Counted from the first letter of the stretch, positions 30,814 to 40,559 are shown. The stretch is DNA of 64,000 bases from Spongiactinospora sp. TRM90649 (GCF_029382225.1 NZ_JARLTC010000047.1:1-64000); one strand, 5' to 3'. Program-made: numbers and translations. The notes: a model not told the origin generated them from the sequence alone.

Positions 30814-32010
30814 CTAGCGGAGCCGCACCGGCAAGGTCAGCGGCCCGCGCACGGTCAGGCTGGAGCGCCACTCCAGCCGCTCGGGATCGACGGCGAGCGC
30901 CATTCCCGGGAACTCCCGGATCAGCGCCCCGATGGCGATACGCCCCTCCAGCCGGGCCAGGGCGGCCCCGAGGCAGTAGTGCGCGCCGTGCCCGAAGCTC
31001 AGATGGGCGTTGTCCGCGCGCCCCAGGTCGAGCGCGTCCGCGTCGGCGAAGGCCGCCGCGTCACGGTTCGCCGACGACAGCGCCACGAGCACCGGCTGCC
31101 CCGCCGGGATGACGGTGTCTCCCACCTCCACAGGCGTCAGCGTGAACCGCCAGGTGGAGAACTCGGCCGGGCTGTCGTAGCGGAGCAGTTCCTCCACGGC
31201 CGTCTCCAGCGCCTCAGGACGGCCGCGCAGCCGCGCGAGCTGCCCCGGGTGACGCAGCAGCGCCAGCACGCCGTTGCCGATCAGGTTGATCGTCGTCTCG
31301 TATCCCGCCACGAGCAGCAGGAAGACGTAGGCCAGGACCTCGTCGCGGGAAGGTTCCGCCGCGTGCGCCAGCGTGCTGATCACGTCGTCGCCGGGCTCGC
31401 GGCGCTTGTCCTCGATGAGGCCGCCGATGTGACCCGCCAGCGCGCGCAGCGCCTCGCCCCGCGTCATGTCGCCGTCCGGATCGGACGACACGACGGCGTC
31501 GCACCAGCGCCCGAAGTCTCCCCGGCGGCCGGGCGGAATGCCGAGGATCTCGCAGATCACGGTGGCTTGCAGGGGCTTGGCGTACCGCGCGATCAGGTCG
31601 GCCTCGCCCGCGCCGGCCAGGCCGCGCAGCAGGCTCGCCACGGCCTCCTCGATGACCTCGCCGATCGCGCCCAGCCGGCGGTGGTGGAAGAAGCGGGACA
31701 CTACGGACCGCAGCCGGGTGTGCTCGGGAGGGTCGAGCGTCAGCAAATGCGAGCCCAGCCCCGAGCGGTCCTCCAGCGGACGGCCCCGCCCTGCCTCCTG
31801 CCAGTCGGCGGGCGCGTTGCCCGGATCCTTGCTCAGCCGGGGATCGGACAGCACCAGCCGGGCGTCCTCATAACGGGTGACGAGCCAGGCGTACAGCCCG
31901 CTGTCGAAACGCACGAAACGCACCGGGTGCGAACGGCGCAGCCCGGCGTAGTAGGGGTAAGGATCGGCCACGAAGCCCGGCCCGGCGGGCAGGAGATCGT
32001 CGGAGGGCAT
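30814..32010 (-). CDS. Cytochrome P450
   Basis: This 398-residue soluble bacterial P450 has an I-helix oxygen-activation motif AGYETT (about residues 245-250) and ExxR in VEELLRYDSP / STWRF. The haem-binding loop FGHGAHYCLGAALARLE (about 342-358) carries the Cys ligand. The N-terminal DPYPYYAGLRR and LLTLDPPEHTRLR are typical of CYP105/107-like enzymes. No ferredoxin gene is adjacent. It is the only gene in the window suggestive of specialised metabolism. Confidence 0.95.
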   Translation of the reverse strand: MPSDDLLPAGPGFVADPYPYYAGLRRSHPVRFVRFDSGLYAWLVTRYEDARLVLSDPRLSKDPGNAPADWQEAGRGRPLEDRSGLGSHLLTLDPPEHTRLRSVVSRFFHHRRLGAIGEVIEEAVASLLRGLAGAGEADLIARYAKPLQATVICEILGIPPGRRGDFGRWCDAVVSSDPDGDMTRGEALRALAGHIGGLIEDKRREPGDDVISTLAHAAEPSRDEVLAYVFLLLVAGYETTINLIGNGVLALLRHPGQLARLRGRPEALETAVEELLRYDSPAEFSTWRFTLTPVEVGDTVIPAGQPVLVALSSANRDAAAFADADALDLGRADNAHLSFGHGAHYCLGAALARLEGRIAIGALIREFPGMALAVDPERLEWRSSLTVRGPLTLPVRLR

Positions 32011-32148
32011 TCGGTGTCTCCCGTCGTCGATGTCACCGCCGCCGGTTCTCTGGTATCGAGGATACGGCGGCGATCAACGGCGTGCCGGGAGCGGCGGCGC
32101 GCGGGTGCTGGTGGAATGTGTCGTGCGACGGGCGGGGGAGGAGGACGC

Positions 32149-33324
32149 ATGGCGGATACGCGCGCCGGGCGGGCGGCGGCGGTCCTGTCGGCGCCGCTGA
32201 TCGTGATCCCCGCGCTGATCGTGACGGGCGTCTTCCTGTACGGCGTGCCGTACCTCGGCCTGGCGGCCGACCTCGTGCCGTGGCACGCCACGTGGATCCT
32301 GGCCCTCCCGCTCGCCGGAGCCGTGCTCGCCCTGTACGGCGGGCGCCCCGGCCGTCTCCGCGCCGGCCTGCTCGTGCTGGCGGCGCTGACCCTCGCCGGG
32401 ACGCTGGTGATCATCGCCCGGATGTCGGCCGCCCTCGATCGCGCGGGAGCCGGGCTCGGCCCGCTCGACGCGTTCACCGTCGGAACGGAGCCCGCAGCCG
32501 TTCCGGACGCCGTGGTCGGCTACTCCTCCTACCAGGGCGCCCCGCTCTTACTGAGCGTCTACCGTCCGGCGGGCGCGCGTCCAGGCCGGGCCGCCCCCGT
32601 GCTGGTCTACCTCCACGGCGGCGGCTGGATCGCGGGCTCGCACGCCGACCGCGCCGCCGACCTGCGCTGGTTCGCCGACCGGGGCTGGCTGACGGTCAGC
32701 GTCGGCTACACGCTCTCCACCCCCGCCCGCCATCTGTGGAACGTCACCCAGGGCCAGATCGGCTGCGCGCTGGCGTGGGTGGCCCGGCACGCGCGGGAGT
32801 ACGGCGGCGATCCGGCCAGGCTGTCGATGACCGGCGACTCGGCGGGCGGCAACCTGGCGATCAACGCCGCTTACATGGCCGCCACGGGGCGGTCGCCGTC
32901 GTCATGCGGCGGCCGGGTCCCACGGGTCGCCGCCGTGTCCGCGCTCTACCCGGTGGCTGACCCCGCCGGGTTCTTCGACAACGGCGATCCCGTGCGCGGG
33001 CCCGACGCCCGGCTGATGGCCGCCGCCTACACGGGCGGTTCGCCGCGCCGTTTCCCCGAGCGGTACCGCGCCATCGCCTCCGCCACGTACCTGAGCCGCG
33101 AGGCCCCGCCCACGTTGCTGATCGTCGGCGGGTCCGACCGCCTGGTGCCGCCCGAGGGCGCCTACCGTCTCGCCGGGGAGGCCCGGCGGCTCGGCGTGAA
33201 CGCCGAGCTGGTGCGCGTGCCGTACGCCGGTCACGGCTTCGACGCGCCCCCGGACGGCATGGGCAGGAAGGCCTACCGGCGGCTCACCGCCGCCTGGCTG
33301 CGCGACCACGGACAGGCTCCCTGA
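32149..33324 (+). CDS. Membrane-anchored alpha/beta hydrolase (HSL/esterase type)
   Basis: This 391-residue protein has three N-terminal hydrophobic segments (about 10-35, 45-65 and 70-90). An esterase domain carries the HSL oxyanion motif YLHGGGWIAGS (about 158-168), nucleophile elbow MTGDSAGGNLAIN (about 225-237), acid in IVGGSDRLVPP and His in YAGHGFDAP. The catalytic set is complete and faces the membrane or outside. ATG 32149 has a GGGGGAGGAGG ribosome-binding site. Confidence 0.9.
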   Translation: MADTRAGRAAAVLSAPLIVIPALIVTGVFLYGVPYLGLAADLVPWHATWILALPLAGAVLALYGGRPGRLRAGLLVLAALTLAGTLVIIARMSAALDRAGAGLGPLDAFTVGTEPAAVPDAVVGYSSYQGAPLLLSVYRPAGARPGRAAPVLVYLHGGGWIAGSHADRAADLRWFADRGWLTVSVGYTLSTPARHLWNVTQGQIGCALAWVARHAREYGGDPARLSMTGDSAGGNLAINAAYMAATGRSPSSCGGRVPRVAAVSALYPVADPAGFFDNGDPVRGPDARLMAAAYTGGSPRRFPERYRAIASATYLSREAPPTLLIVGGSDRLVPPEGAYRLAGEARRLGVNAELVRVPYAGHGFDAPPDGMGRKAYRRLTAAWLRDHGQAP

Positions 33325-33368
33325 GCACGTGAGCGCCGGCTGCGTAGAATTCCGCTGGAACGGGGACG

Positions 33369-34034
33369 GTGGTCGTGGCACGCAGAAGAGGCAACCCGCT
33401 GGCGCTGGCGGTGCTGGCGACCCTGCTCGAACGCCCGATGCACCCCTACGAGCTGGCCTCTACGCTGCGGTCGCGCCGCAAGGAGGACAGCATCCGGCTC
33501 AACTACGGGTCGCTGTACTCCGTGGTGCAGAACATTGAGCGCGCGGGCCTGATCGAGGCCCAGGAGACGACCCGCGAGGGCAGGCGGCCCGAGCGCACGG
33601 TCTACGCGATCACCGAGTCCGGGCGGCTGGAGCTGTTCGACTGGCTCGGCGAGCTGCTGTCCACTCCGGCGAAGGAGTACACCAACTTCGAGGCCGGGCT
33701 GTCGCTGATGGGCGTGATGCCGCCGGAGGAGGTCGCCCGGCTGCTCGACGAGCGCGCGGGCCGGCTCAGGGAGGGCCTGCGCACCTGGGAGACCTTCAAG
33801 GAGATGACCGCAGAGCAGGGGCTCGCCCGGGTCTACGTGATCGAGTTGGAGTACAGGGCGATCCTGCAGCGGGCCGAGCTCGACTGGATCATCACGGTCG
33901 TGGCCGAGATCCGCGCGGGGTCGCTGGACGGGCTCGGCGACTGGCGCGAGTACGAGGAACGTTTCGGGCGCGGCGGGTTCCCCATCGTCACCGACGACCC
34001 CGGTTCCGGACAGGGGCACCCCGGTCCCGGCTGA
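33369..34034 (+). CDS. PadR-family transcriptional regulator
   Basis: This 221-residue protein has a PadR winged helix at the N-terminus (LALAVLATLLERPMHPYELA, then YGSLYSVVQNIERAGLI and GRRPERTVYAITESG). A longer C-terminal coiled dimerisation domain follows (about 95-180). Members usually repress detoxification or efflux genes in response to phenolics or drugs. The start is GTG 33369, or GTG 33375 (MARRRGN) as a shorter alternative. It lies after the esterase and before a phosphotransferase. Confidence 0.92.
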   Translation: MVVARRRGNPLALAVLATLLERPMHPYELASTLRSRRKEDSIRLNYGSLYSVVQNIERAGLIEAQETTREGRRPERTVYAITESGRLELFDWLGELLSTPAKEYTNFEAGLSLMGVMPPEEVARLLDERAGRLREGLRTWETFKEMTAEQGLARVYVIELEYRAILQRAELDWIITVVAEIRAGSLDGLGDWREYEERFGRGGFPIVTDDPGSGQGHPGPG

Positions 34035-34087
34035 GGTCATGGCCTTTTCACCCGCTCGCGAGGCCTTTCTGGTCTACCATTCTGGCC

Positions 34088-34894
34088 ATGCTGCCCGGCA
34101 CCGCGCCTCCCGCCGAACGGGAGATCGCGCTGCGCGGCGGTGAGATCACCGATGGCGTGGTGCGGGTGGGCGGCACCGTGCGCAGGCCGGTCGGACCTTC
34201 CGCCCCCGCGATCCACGCGCTGCTGCGTCACCTGCCCTCCGCCGGGTTCGACCGGGCACCGCGGTTCCTCGGCCTCGACGAACGGGGCAGGGAGATCCTC
34301 ACCTTCATCCCCGGTGAGGCGGCCACCCGCCCGCTGCCCGCCCACGCGGTCGGCGACGACTCGCTGGTGGCGCTGGCCCGCCTGCTACGCCGCTTCCACG
34401 ACGCCTCGGCCGGCTTCCCGGCGGAGGCGTACTCGTGGGGGCCGGGGTCCAACGACGACCTGCCGCCCGAGGTCGTCGGGCACTGCGACGTCACGCCCGA
34501 CAACGTGGTGTTCCGGGGCGGCCTGCCGTACGCGCTGATCGACTTCGACCTGGCCAGGCCCACCACCCGGCTCTTCGACGTGGTGACCACGCTGCGGCAC
34601 TGGGCCCCCGTCGCCGACCCGGTCGATCGCGACCCGCTGCAGCGCGGGCTCGACGTGGGCGCGCGGCTGCGGCTGTTCTGCGACGAGTACGGCGTGCCCC
34701 GCCGCGACCGGCGGCGGCTGCTCGACCTCGCCCGGCTCCGCTTCGACCGCTCCTACGCGAACATGCGCCTGCGCGCCGTCACCGACGGCGGCGCCTGGGC
34801 CCGGATGTGGGCCCAGGGCGCGGGCGAGCGCATCCGCAGGGCCCGCGCCTGGCTCGACGCCCACGAGGACGAGATCCAGGCCCGGCTCCGCTGA
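34088..34894 (+). CDS. Aminoglycoside phosphotransferase family protein
   Basis: This 268-residue kinase-like protein has the catalytic loop HCDVTPDNVVF (about residues 137-147) and metal-binding IDFDLARPTTR (about 155-165). The N-lobe is short. The Cys-Asp in place of the usual Gly-Asp keeps the catalytic Asp. Such proteins phosphorylate small hydroxylated molecules (antibiotics, homoserine, choline); the substrate cannot be told. Confidence 0.88.
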   Translation: MLPGTAPPAEREIALRGGEITDGVVRVGGTVRRPVGPSAPAIHALLRHLPSAGFDRAPRFLGLDERGREILTFIPGEAATRPLPAHAVGDDSLVALARLLRRFHDASAGFPAEAYSWGPGSNDDLPPEVVGHCDVTPDNVVFRGGLPYALIDFDLARPTTRLFDVVTTLRHWAPVADPVDRDPLQRGLDVGARLRLFCDEYGVPRRDRRRLLDLARLRFDRSYANMRLRAVTDGGAWARMWAQGAGERIRRARAWLDAHEDEIQARLR

Positions 34895-34925
34895 CCGGCC
34901 CGCGTGGGGCGGGCGAACTGAGTGA

Positions 34926-35921
34926 ATGCCGATAAATGGCATCATGTGCGACGTGAAACTCGCCTGCGGCGCCTTCGACGCGACGGCGGCCGGGATCGCC
35001 CTCGGGGTCGCGCTCGACACCCTCATCGGCGATCCACGGCGCGGCCACCCCGTCGCCCTGTTCGGCCGGGCCGCCGCCGCCCTGGAGGACCGCCTGTACG
35101 GCGACGCGCGCCCCAACGGCGCCGCGCACACGCTGATCTGCGTCGGCGCGGTCGCCGCCCTCGGCGCCGCCGCCCACCGCGCGACGCGGGCGAGACCGGC
35201 GGCCAGGGCCGCCGTGACCGCCGCCGCCACCTGGGCGGTGCTCGGCGGCACGACCCTCGGACGGGAGGGCGAGGCGCTGGCCCGCTCCCTGGAAAGCGGC
35301 GACCTCGAAGCCGCCCGGCGGCGGCTGCCGCACCTGGTCGGGCGCGACCCGAGCGGCCTGTCCGCCGACGAGATCGCCCGCGCCGTCGTCGAGTCGGTCG
35401 CCGAGAACACCTCCGACGCCGTGGTCGCCCCGCTGGTGTGGGGAGCCGTCGGGGGCGTCCCGGGGCTGCTCGCCTACCGCGCGATCAACACGCTGGACGC
35501 CATGGTCGGGCACCGTTCGCCGAGATACGCCCGCTTCGGCTGGGCCGCCGCCCGCCTCGACGACGCCGCCAACCTGGTCCCCGCCCGCCTGACCGGCCTG
35601 CTCGCCGCCGCCTGCGCGCCCCTGGCCGGGGGATCGGCCCGGCGCGCGGCCCGGACGCTGCGCCGCGACGGCCACCGCCACCCCAGCCCCAACGCCGGAC
35701 GCTGCGAGGCCGCCTTCGCGGGCGCGCTGGGCCTCACCCTCGGCGGGCGCAACGTCTACCACGGGCGCGCCGAGGACCGGCCGGAACTCGGTGACGGCGA
35801 CCGGCCACGGGTGCGCGACATCCGCAGGGCCGTCCGCCTGGCCAGGGCCGTTTCCCTGTCGGCCGCCGCCATCGCGGTCGCCGGGCGGGCCGTCCTGGCG
35901 CGGGCCGGGAGCGGCCGATGA
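34926..35921 (+). CDS. cobD: Adenosylcobinamide-phosphate synthase CobD/CbiB
   Basis: This 331-residue membrane protein of the CobD/CbiB family makes adenosylcobinamide phosphate by attaching aminopropanol (phosphate) to adenosylcobyric acid. Evidence: GVALDTLIGDPRRGHPVALF at the N-terminus, ESVAENTSDAVVAPLVWGAV in the middle, RAINTLDAMVGHRSPRYARFG and HPSPNAGRCEAAFAGALG near the end. Start choice is uncertain: ATG 34926, ATG 34944 or GTG 34953; none has a good ribosome-binding site. It ends in ATGA overlap with cobQ. Confidence 0.93.
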   Translation: MPINGIMCDVKLACGAFDATAAGIALGVALDTLIGDPRRGHPVALFGRAAAALEDRLYGDARPNGAAHTLICVGAVAALGAAAHRATRARPAARAAVTAAATWAVLGGTTLGREGEALARSLESGDLEAARRRLPHLVGRDPSGLSADEIARAVVESVAENTSDAVVAPLVWGAVGGVPGLLAYRAINTLDAMVGHRSPRYARFGWAAARLDDAANLVPARLTGLLAAACAPLAGGSARRAARTLRRDGHRHPSPNAGRCEAAFAGALGLTLGGRNVYHGRAEDRPELGDGDRPRVRDIRRAVRLARAVSLSAAAIAVAGRAVLARAGSGR

Positions 35922-37423
35922 GCGGCGCGCTGCTGGTGGCGGGCACCACCTCCGACGCGGGCAAGAGCGTGGTAACCGCCGGGATCTGCCGCTGGCTGGC
36001 CAGGCAGGGGGTCAGGGTCGCGCCGTACAAGGCGCAGAACATGTCGCTCAACTCTTTCGTGACCCCGCAGGGCGCGGAGATCGGCCGCGCGCAGGCCGTC
36101 CAGGCGGCGGCCTGCGGGCTGGACCCGCACGCCGACATGAACCCGATCCTCCTCAAACCGGGCAGCGACCGGCGCAGCCAGGTGGTCGTGCTCGGCACCC
36201 CGCTCACCGACGTGGACGCCCTGGAGTACGGCGCGCTGAAGGACCGCCTGCGCCAGATCGCGCTGGAGTCGCTGGAGCGCCTGCGCGCCGCCTACGACGT
36301 GGTGATCTGCGAGGGCGCGGGCAGTCCCACCGAGATCAACCTGCGGCGCGGCGACATCGCCAACATGGGCCTGGCCCGCGCGGCCGGGCTGCCCGTGCTG
36401 GTCGTCGGCGACATCGACCGGGGCGGGGTGTTCGCCGCCCTGTACGGCACGCTCGCCCTGCTCGACGCCGGGGACCAGGCGCTGATCTCCGGGTTCGTGA
36501 TCAACAAGTTCCGGGGCGCGCCCGAACTGCTCGCCCCCGGCCTGGACACGCTGCGCGAGCTGACCGGACGCCCGGTCCACGGGGTGCTGCCCTGGCTCGA
36601 CGGGCTCTGGATGGACGTCGAGGACTCCCTGGCACTCGGCTCGCGCGACCGGGTGACGTCGGGCCCGCCGTACGGCATGCAGTCGCTGCGCGTCGCCGTC
36701 GTGCGCCTGCCCCGCATCTCCAACTTCACCGACCTGGACGCCCTGGCCTGCGAGCCCGGCGTGCTCGTGCGATTCGTCACCGACCCGGCCGAGATCGCCG
36801 ACGCCGACCTGGTCGTGCTGCCCGGATCCCGGGCCACCGTCACGGACCTGCGCTGGATGCGCGAACGCGGCCTGGACCGGGCGGTGGCCGAGGTCGCCGC
36901 CAGGGGCGGCCCGGTGCTCGGCGTCTGCGGCGGCTACCAGATGCTCGCCAGGCGGATCACCGACCGGGTCGAGTCGGGCGCGGGCACGGTGCCCGGCCTC
37001 GGCCTGCTCCCCGCGACCGTGGAGTTCGCCGCGGCCAAGACCCTCGGCACCCCGGTCGGCGAGGCGTACGGTCACCCGGTGCGCGCCTACGAGATCCACC
37101 ACGGCACGGTGACCCCCGACGACGGCGCCGAGCAGTTCCTCGACGGCTGCCGCGCGGGCGGCGTGTTCGGCACCACCTGGCACGGCGCGCTGGAGAACGA
37201 CGCCTTCCGCCGGGCGTTCCTGGCCGAGGCCGCCTCGCTGGCGGGCCGCGACTTCACCCCCGCCCCCGGAGTGTCCTTCGCCGAGATCCGCGAACGCCGC
37301 CTGGACGCCCTCGGCGACCTGGTCGAGCATCACCTCGACACGGCGGCGCTGACCCGCCTGATCGAGGACGGCCCGCCCGCGGGGCTTCCCGTCCTGCCGC
37401 CGGGGGGGACAATGGGCTCATGA
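35918..37423 (+). CDS. cobQ: Cobyric acid synthase CobQ/CbiP
   Basis: This 501-residue enzyme amidates adenosylcobyrinic acid a,c-diamide at four positions using glutamine and ATP. It has an N-terminal dethiobiotin-synthetase-like ATPase (GTTSDAGKSVVTAGICRWLA, then YKAQNMSLNSFVTPQGAEIG). The C-terminal class I glutaminase has the nucleophile in VLGVCGGYQMLAR and His in RAYEIHHGTVTPD. It is coupled to cobD by a 4-base overlap and to the small SHOCT gene by another. Confidence 0.96.
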   Translation: MSGALLVAGTTSDAGKSVVTAGICRWLARQGVRVAPYKAQNMSLNSFVTPQGAEIGRAQAVQAAACGLDPHADMNPILLKPGSDRRSQVVVLGTPLTDVDALEYGALKDRLRQIALESLERLRAAYDVVICEGAGSPTEINLRRGDIANMGLARAAGLPVLVVGDIDRGGVFAALYGTLALLDAGDQALISGFVINKFRGAPELLAPGLDTLRELTGRPVHGVLPWLDGLWMDVEDSLALGSRDRVTSGPPYGMQSLRVAVVRLPRISNFTDLDALACEPGVLVRFVTDPAEIADADLVVLPGSRATVTDLRWMRERGLDRAVAEVAARGGPVLGVCGGYQMLARRITDRVESGAGTVPGLGLLPATVEFAAAKTLGTPVGEAYGHPVRAYEIHHGTVTPDDGAEQFLDGCRAGGVFGTTWHGALENDAFRRAFLAEAASLAGRDFTPAPGVSFAEIRERRLDALGDLVEHHLDTAALTRLIEDGPPAGLPVLPPGGTMGS

Positions 37424-37632
37424 GGTTGCTCCTGCTCCCTTTCCTGGTCGTCCTCATCGCGGCCGTCGTCCTCGGCTGCATGCTCGTCGCGCGTTGGCTG
37501 TCCGCCAGGGCCGCACCCGCCGTCCCGCCCGCCGACGATCCCCGCGAGATCCTCAAGCGCCGCTACGCGGCGGGCGAGATCGACGAGGACGAGTACCTGC
37601 GCCGGATGTCGGGGCTGTCACAGGACTGGTGA
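37420..37632 (+). CDS. SHOCT-domain small membrane protein
   Basis: This 70-residue protein has one membrane helix (RLLLLPFLVVLIAAVVLGCM, about residues 2-21), a short Ala/Pro linker and a C-terminal SHOCT motif DPREILKRRYAAGEIDEDEY. It starts inside the cobQ stop (ATGA). SHOCT domains are thought to mediate oligomerisation; link to cobalamin synthesis is unclear. Confidence 0.88.
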   Translation: MRLLLLPFLVVLIAAVVLGCMLVARWLSARAAPAVPPADDPREILKRRYAAGEIDEDEYLRRMSGLSQDW

Positions 37633-37641
37633 TCCCGCCGT

Positions 37642-37662
37642 CGTTGCCGGAAGCGGGCAACG
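37642..37662 (+). terminator. Short hairpin after the cobD-cobQ operon
   Basis: CGTTGCC (37642-37648) pairs with GGCAACG (37656-37662) around a 7-base loop, 10 bases after the SHOCT stop. No T-run follows, so it may be a weak terminator. Confidence 0.4.
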
Positions 37663-37728
37663 AGCCGCGGCCCAACTGTCGCGTTCCGGCCCGTGCCCGC
37701 CAGGTCGCACCGGAGCACCATTCGGAGC

Positions 37729-38661
37729 ATGACAGTAGTGGTGTCGACCGAAGGGTTGACCAAGTATTACCGGTCCGGCCGGCGTGCCAGACGCGGGCTG
37801 GAGGACCTCGATCTGGAGATCAGGGCCGGTGAGGTGTTCGGCTACCTGGGCCCCAACGGCGCGGGAAAGACGACCACGATCCGGCTGCTGCTGGACATCA
37901 TCCGGCCGACCAGGGGCACCGCGCGGGTGCTGGGCGCCGACCCGCGCGACCACCGGGTGCGGGCCAGGATCGGCTACCTGCCGGGCGAGCTGGCGCTGGA
38001 AGGGCGCGAACGCGCGGGAGACTACCTGGCCTTCCTGGCCAGGATGCGCGGCGGCGTCCGGCTGGGCCGGATCACCGAGCTGGCCGAACGCCTGGAGGCC
38101 GACCTGTCGGTGTCGATGGGCAGGCTCTCCAAGGGCAACCGCCAGAAGATCGGGCTCATCCAGGCGTTCATGCACGAGCCCGACTTCCTCATCCTCGACG
38201 AGCCGACCGGCGGCCTCGACCCGCTGGTGCAGCAGGAGTTCCTGAGCATGGTCCGCGAGGTCCGCTCCTCCGGCCGCACCGTGCTGATGTCCTCGCACGT
38301 GCTCGCGGAGGTGGAGGACGTCTCCGACCGGGTGGGCATCGTCCGCGACGGACGGCTGGTCGCCGTCGAGGACGTCGGCGCGCTGCGGGAGAAGGCCGTC
38401 CGCAGGGTGGAGTTCCACTTCGACGCCGAGGTGCCCCGCGAGGCGTTCGAGGGACTGCCCGGAGTGCGCGACCTGCGGGTCACCGGGGCCGCCGTGCGCT
38501 GCACGATCGACGGACGGCCGGACGCGCTGATCAAGGCGGCGGCGCGGTTCACCGTGGTGCACATGGCGAGCGCGGAGCCCGACCTCGAAGAGATCTTCCT
38601 GACCTACTACAGCGACGAGGAGGGACGCCATGCTCGTCATCGTGTCGAGGAGCCTGCGTGA
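37729..38661 (+). CDS. ABC transporter ATP-binding subunit (DrrA/CcmA type)
   Basis: This 310-residue ATPase has Walker A LGPNGAGKTTTIRLLL (about residues 39-54), signature RLSKGNRQKIGLIQA, Walker B FLILDEPTGGLD, switch His in MSSHVL, and the C-terminal extension typical of multidrug exporters (DLEEIFLTYY). It partners with the permease whose gene overlaps its 3' end by 32 bases. Confidence 0.94.
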   Translation: MTVVVSTEGLTKYYRSGRRARRGLEDLDLEIRAGEVFGYLGPNGAGKTTTIRLLLDIIRPTRGTARVLGADPRDHRVRARIGYLPGELALEGRERAGDYLAFLARMRGGVRLGRITELAERLEADLSVSMGRLSKGNRQKIGLIQAFMHEPDFLILDEPTGGLDPLVQQEFLSMVREVRSSGRTVLMSSHVLAEVEDVSDRVGIVRDGRLVAVEDVGALREKAVRRVEFHFDAEVPREAFEGLPGVRDLRVTGAAVRCTIDGRPDALIKAAARFTVVHMASAEPDLEEIFLTYYSDEEGRHARHRVEEPA

Positions 38662-39433
38662 GAGCCGCCGGGCGCTGATCGGCTGGACGGTCGGCGTCAG
38701 CGTGTTCCTCTCCGTCTACCTGTTCGCCGCCTACCCCTCCCTGGTGGGCGATCCGTCGCTGGCCGGGCAGATGGCGCGGGTCAAGTTCCCCGGCGCGATG
38801 CGCGACCTGATGGGTGGGCTGGCCGACTTCACCACCGCCGCCGGATACCTGCAGACCCTGATCTACCAGCTCTTCGGGCCGATGCTGTTCATCGGCTGCG
38901 CCACCGGGCTGGCCAACCGGGCGATCGCCGGGCCGGAGGAGTCGGGCACCCTGGAGCTGACCATGGCCCTGCCGCTCACCCGCGGGCGCCTGGTCGCCGA
39001 ACGGCTGGCCGCGATGGCGCTGGGCCTGCTCGCCATGGCCGCGGTCACCCTGCTGGTGGCCTGGGCCGCGGTGGTGTCCAACGGCATGAACGTGCCCTTC
39101 GGCCGGCTCCTGGCCGCGCACCTCGGGGTGTACCTGGTCGCGCTGCTGTGCGGCACGCTGTGCCTGCTGGCGGGGGCCGCCACCGGCAGCAAGGGGATCG
39201 CGCTGTCGGTCGTCGGAGTGGCCGCCGTCGGCGGTTACGTCGTCGAGACCCTCGGCAAGCAGGTGCCGGTGCTCGAATGGGCGCGGTGGATCTCGCCGTT
39301 CCACTACTACCTGGAGGGCCGCCCGATCCACGACGGCCTGCCGGTGGTGGACTATCTTGTGCTGCTCGGGGCGACGGCCGTACTGGCGGTGGGCGCGATC
39401 CTCGCGTTCGACCGGCGAGATGTGGGAGTGTGA
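38630..39433 (+). CDS. ABC transporter permease (ABC-2 type)
   Basis: This 267-residue membrane protein has six hydrophobic segments, the first at about residues 17-37. Topology and the motif PEESGTLELTMALPLTRGRLV (about 103-123) are usual for ABC-2 exporters of antibiotics or lipids. The gene lies between its ATPase and a PucR regulator; the substrate is unknown. Confidence 0.92.
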   Translation: MLVIVSRSLRESRRALIGWTVGVSVFLSVYLFAAYPSLVGDPSLAGQMARVKFPGAMRDLMGGLADFTTAAGYLQTLIYQLFGPMLFIGCATGLANRAIAGPEESGTLELTMALPLTRGRLVAERLAAMALGLLAMAAVTLLVAWAAVVSNGMNVPFGRLLAAHLGVYLVALLCGTLCLLAGAATGSKGIALSVVGVAAVGGYVVETLGKQVPVLEWARWISPFHYYLEGRPIHDGLPVVDYLVLLGATAVLAVGAILAFDRRDVGV

Positions 39434-39456
39434 GGGCCCCGCACGGGGGCGTGACC

Positions 39457-40536
39457 ATGGAGACCGACGTACTCGCCCGGGTGGGCGAGACCACCGGAGT
39501 GCCCGCCGAGCTGTTACGCGGGCACCTGACGGCGCTGGCGCAGGCGGCGGCCACCGGGCGGCTGCCGGACCGGCGCGCGCTGGACGACTGCCGGGCCAGC
39601 GGCGGGCGGGCCGCCGAGCAGGGCGTCGCGATGCACGTCCTGGTCGAGGCCGCGCTGCTGGCGGCGGAACTGGTCCCGGAACTGGCCGCCGAAAGCACGC
39701 TGCCCGCGCTGCGTCGTACCGTGTCGGCGCTGCTGTCCGGGTACCGCGACGCCCAGCGTGACGCGCTGCGGCGGGAGGAGGACGCGCGCCGGGAGTTCGT
39801 GGACGACCTCCTGCAGGGCCGGGCCGAACGGCTGGCCGAGCGTGCCGAGTACTTCGGCCTGCGGCTGGCCGAGGACTACGCGGTGGCCGTCGCCAAACCG
39901 GCCGGCGGCCCGATGCGTCCCGGCGACCCGCTGGCCGCGCGCGTCGAACGCGACCTGATCGCCCGGTTCGGCTCGTACAACATCCTGGTCGCGATCCGCG
40001 ACGGCCTGCTGGTGTGCGTGGCGCCCGGCTCGCTCGCGGCGGCGGCCGGGGAGTTCACCTACCACGTGCGCACCGGGTTCGCCGACGGCTGGCGCGTGGG
40101 CCTGGGCCGCCCGCAGCGCGGCCCCGGCGGTGTCGTCGCCTCCTTCCGCGAGGCGGTCAACGCGGTGGAGCTGGGAGAGCGGCTGGGCCTGCGGGTCTCC
40201 GTGCTGAAGGCCGCCGACCTGCTGGTCTTCCCAGTGCTGCTGCGCGACCGGTCGGCGATCGAGGACCTGGTGGGCTCGGTGCTCAGCCCGCTGCTCACCG
40301 CCAGGGGCGGCCCCGAGCCGCTGCTGGCGACTCTGGAGGCGGTGTTCGCCTCGCAGGGCAACCAGACCGCCGCCGCGCGCCGGCTGGGCCTCAGCACCCG
40401 GGCCGTGACCTACCGGCTGGAACGTGTGCGCAGGCTGACCGGCTACTCGCCGGACGACCCGACCCAGCGGTTCACGCTGGAGACCGCCGTGCTCGGCGCG
40501 CGGCTGCTGCGCTGGCCCGACGAGAACGGGCGGTGA
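39457..40536 (+). CDS. PucR/CdaR-type transcriptional regulator
   Basis: This 359-residue protein begins with a helical domain (METDVLARVGETTGVPAELL). A GGDEF-like central CdaR domain spans about 130-260 (VAIRDGLLVCVAPGSLA). The C-terminal PucR helix-turn-helix reads NQTAAARRLGLSTRAVTYRL ERVRRLTGYSPDD (about 300-335). It lies 23 bases after the permease and probably regulates the exporter. ATG 39457 is preferred; GTG 39451 is in frame. Confidence 0.9.
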   Translation: METDVLARVGETTGVPAELLRGHLTALAQAAATGRLPDRRALDDCRASGGRAAEQGVAMHVLVEAALLAAELVPELAAESTLPALRRTVSALLSGYRDAQRDALRREEDARREFVDDLLQGRAERLAERAEYFGLRLAEDYAVAVAKPAGGPMRPGDPLAARVERDLIARFGSYNILVAIRDGLLVCVAPGSLAAAAGEFTYHVRTGFADGWRVGLGRPQRGPGGVVASFREAVNAVELGERLGLRVSVLKAADLLVFPVLLRDRSAIEDLVGSVLSPLLTARGGPEPLLATLEAVFASQGNQTAAARRLGLSTRAVTYRLERVRRLTGYSPDDPTQRFTLETAVLGARLLRWPDENGR

Positions 40537-40559
40537 GGCCGCGCGCCGAAAGGGGGCCT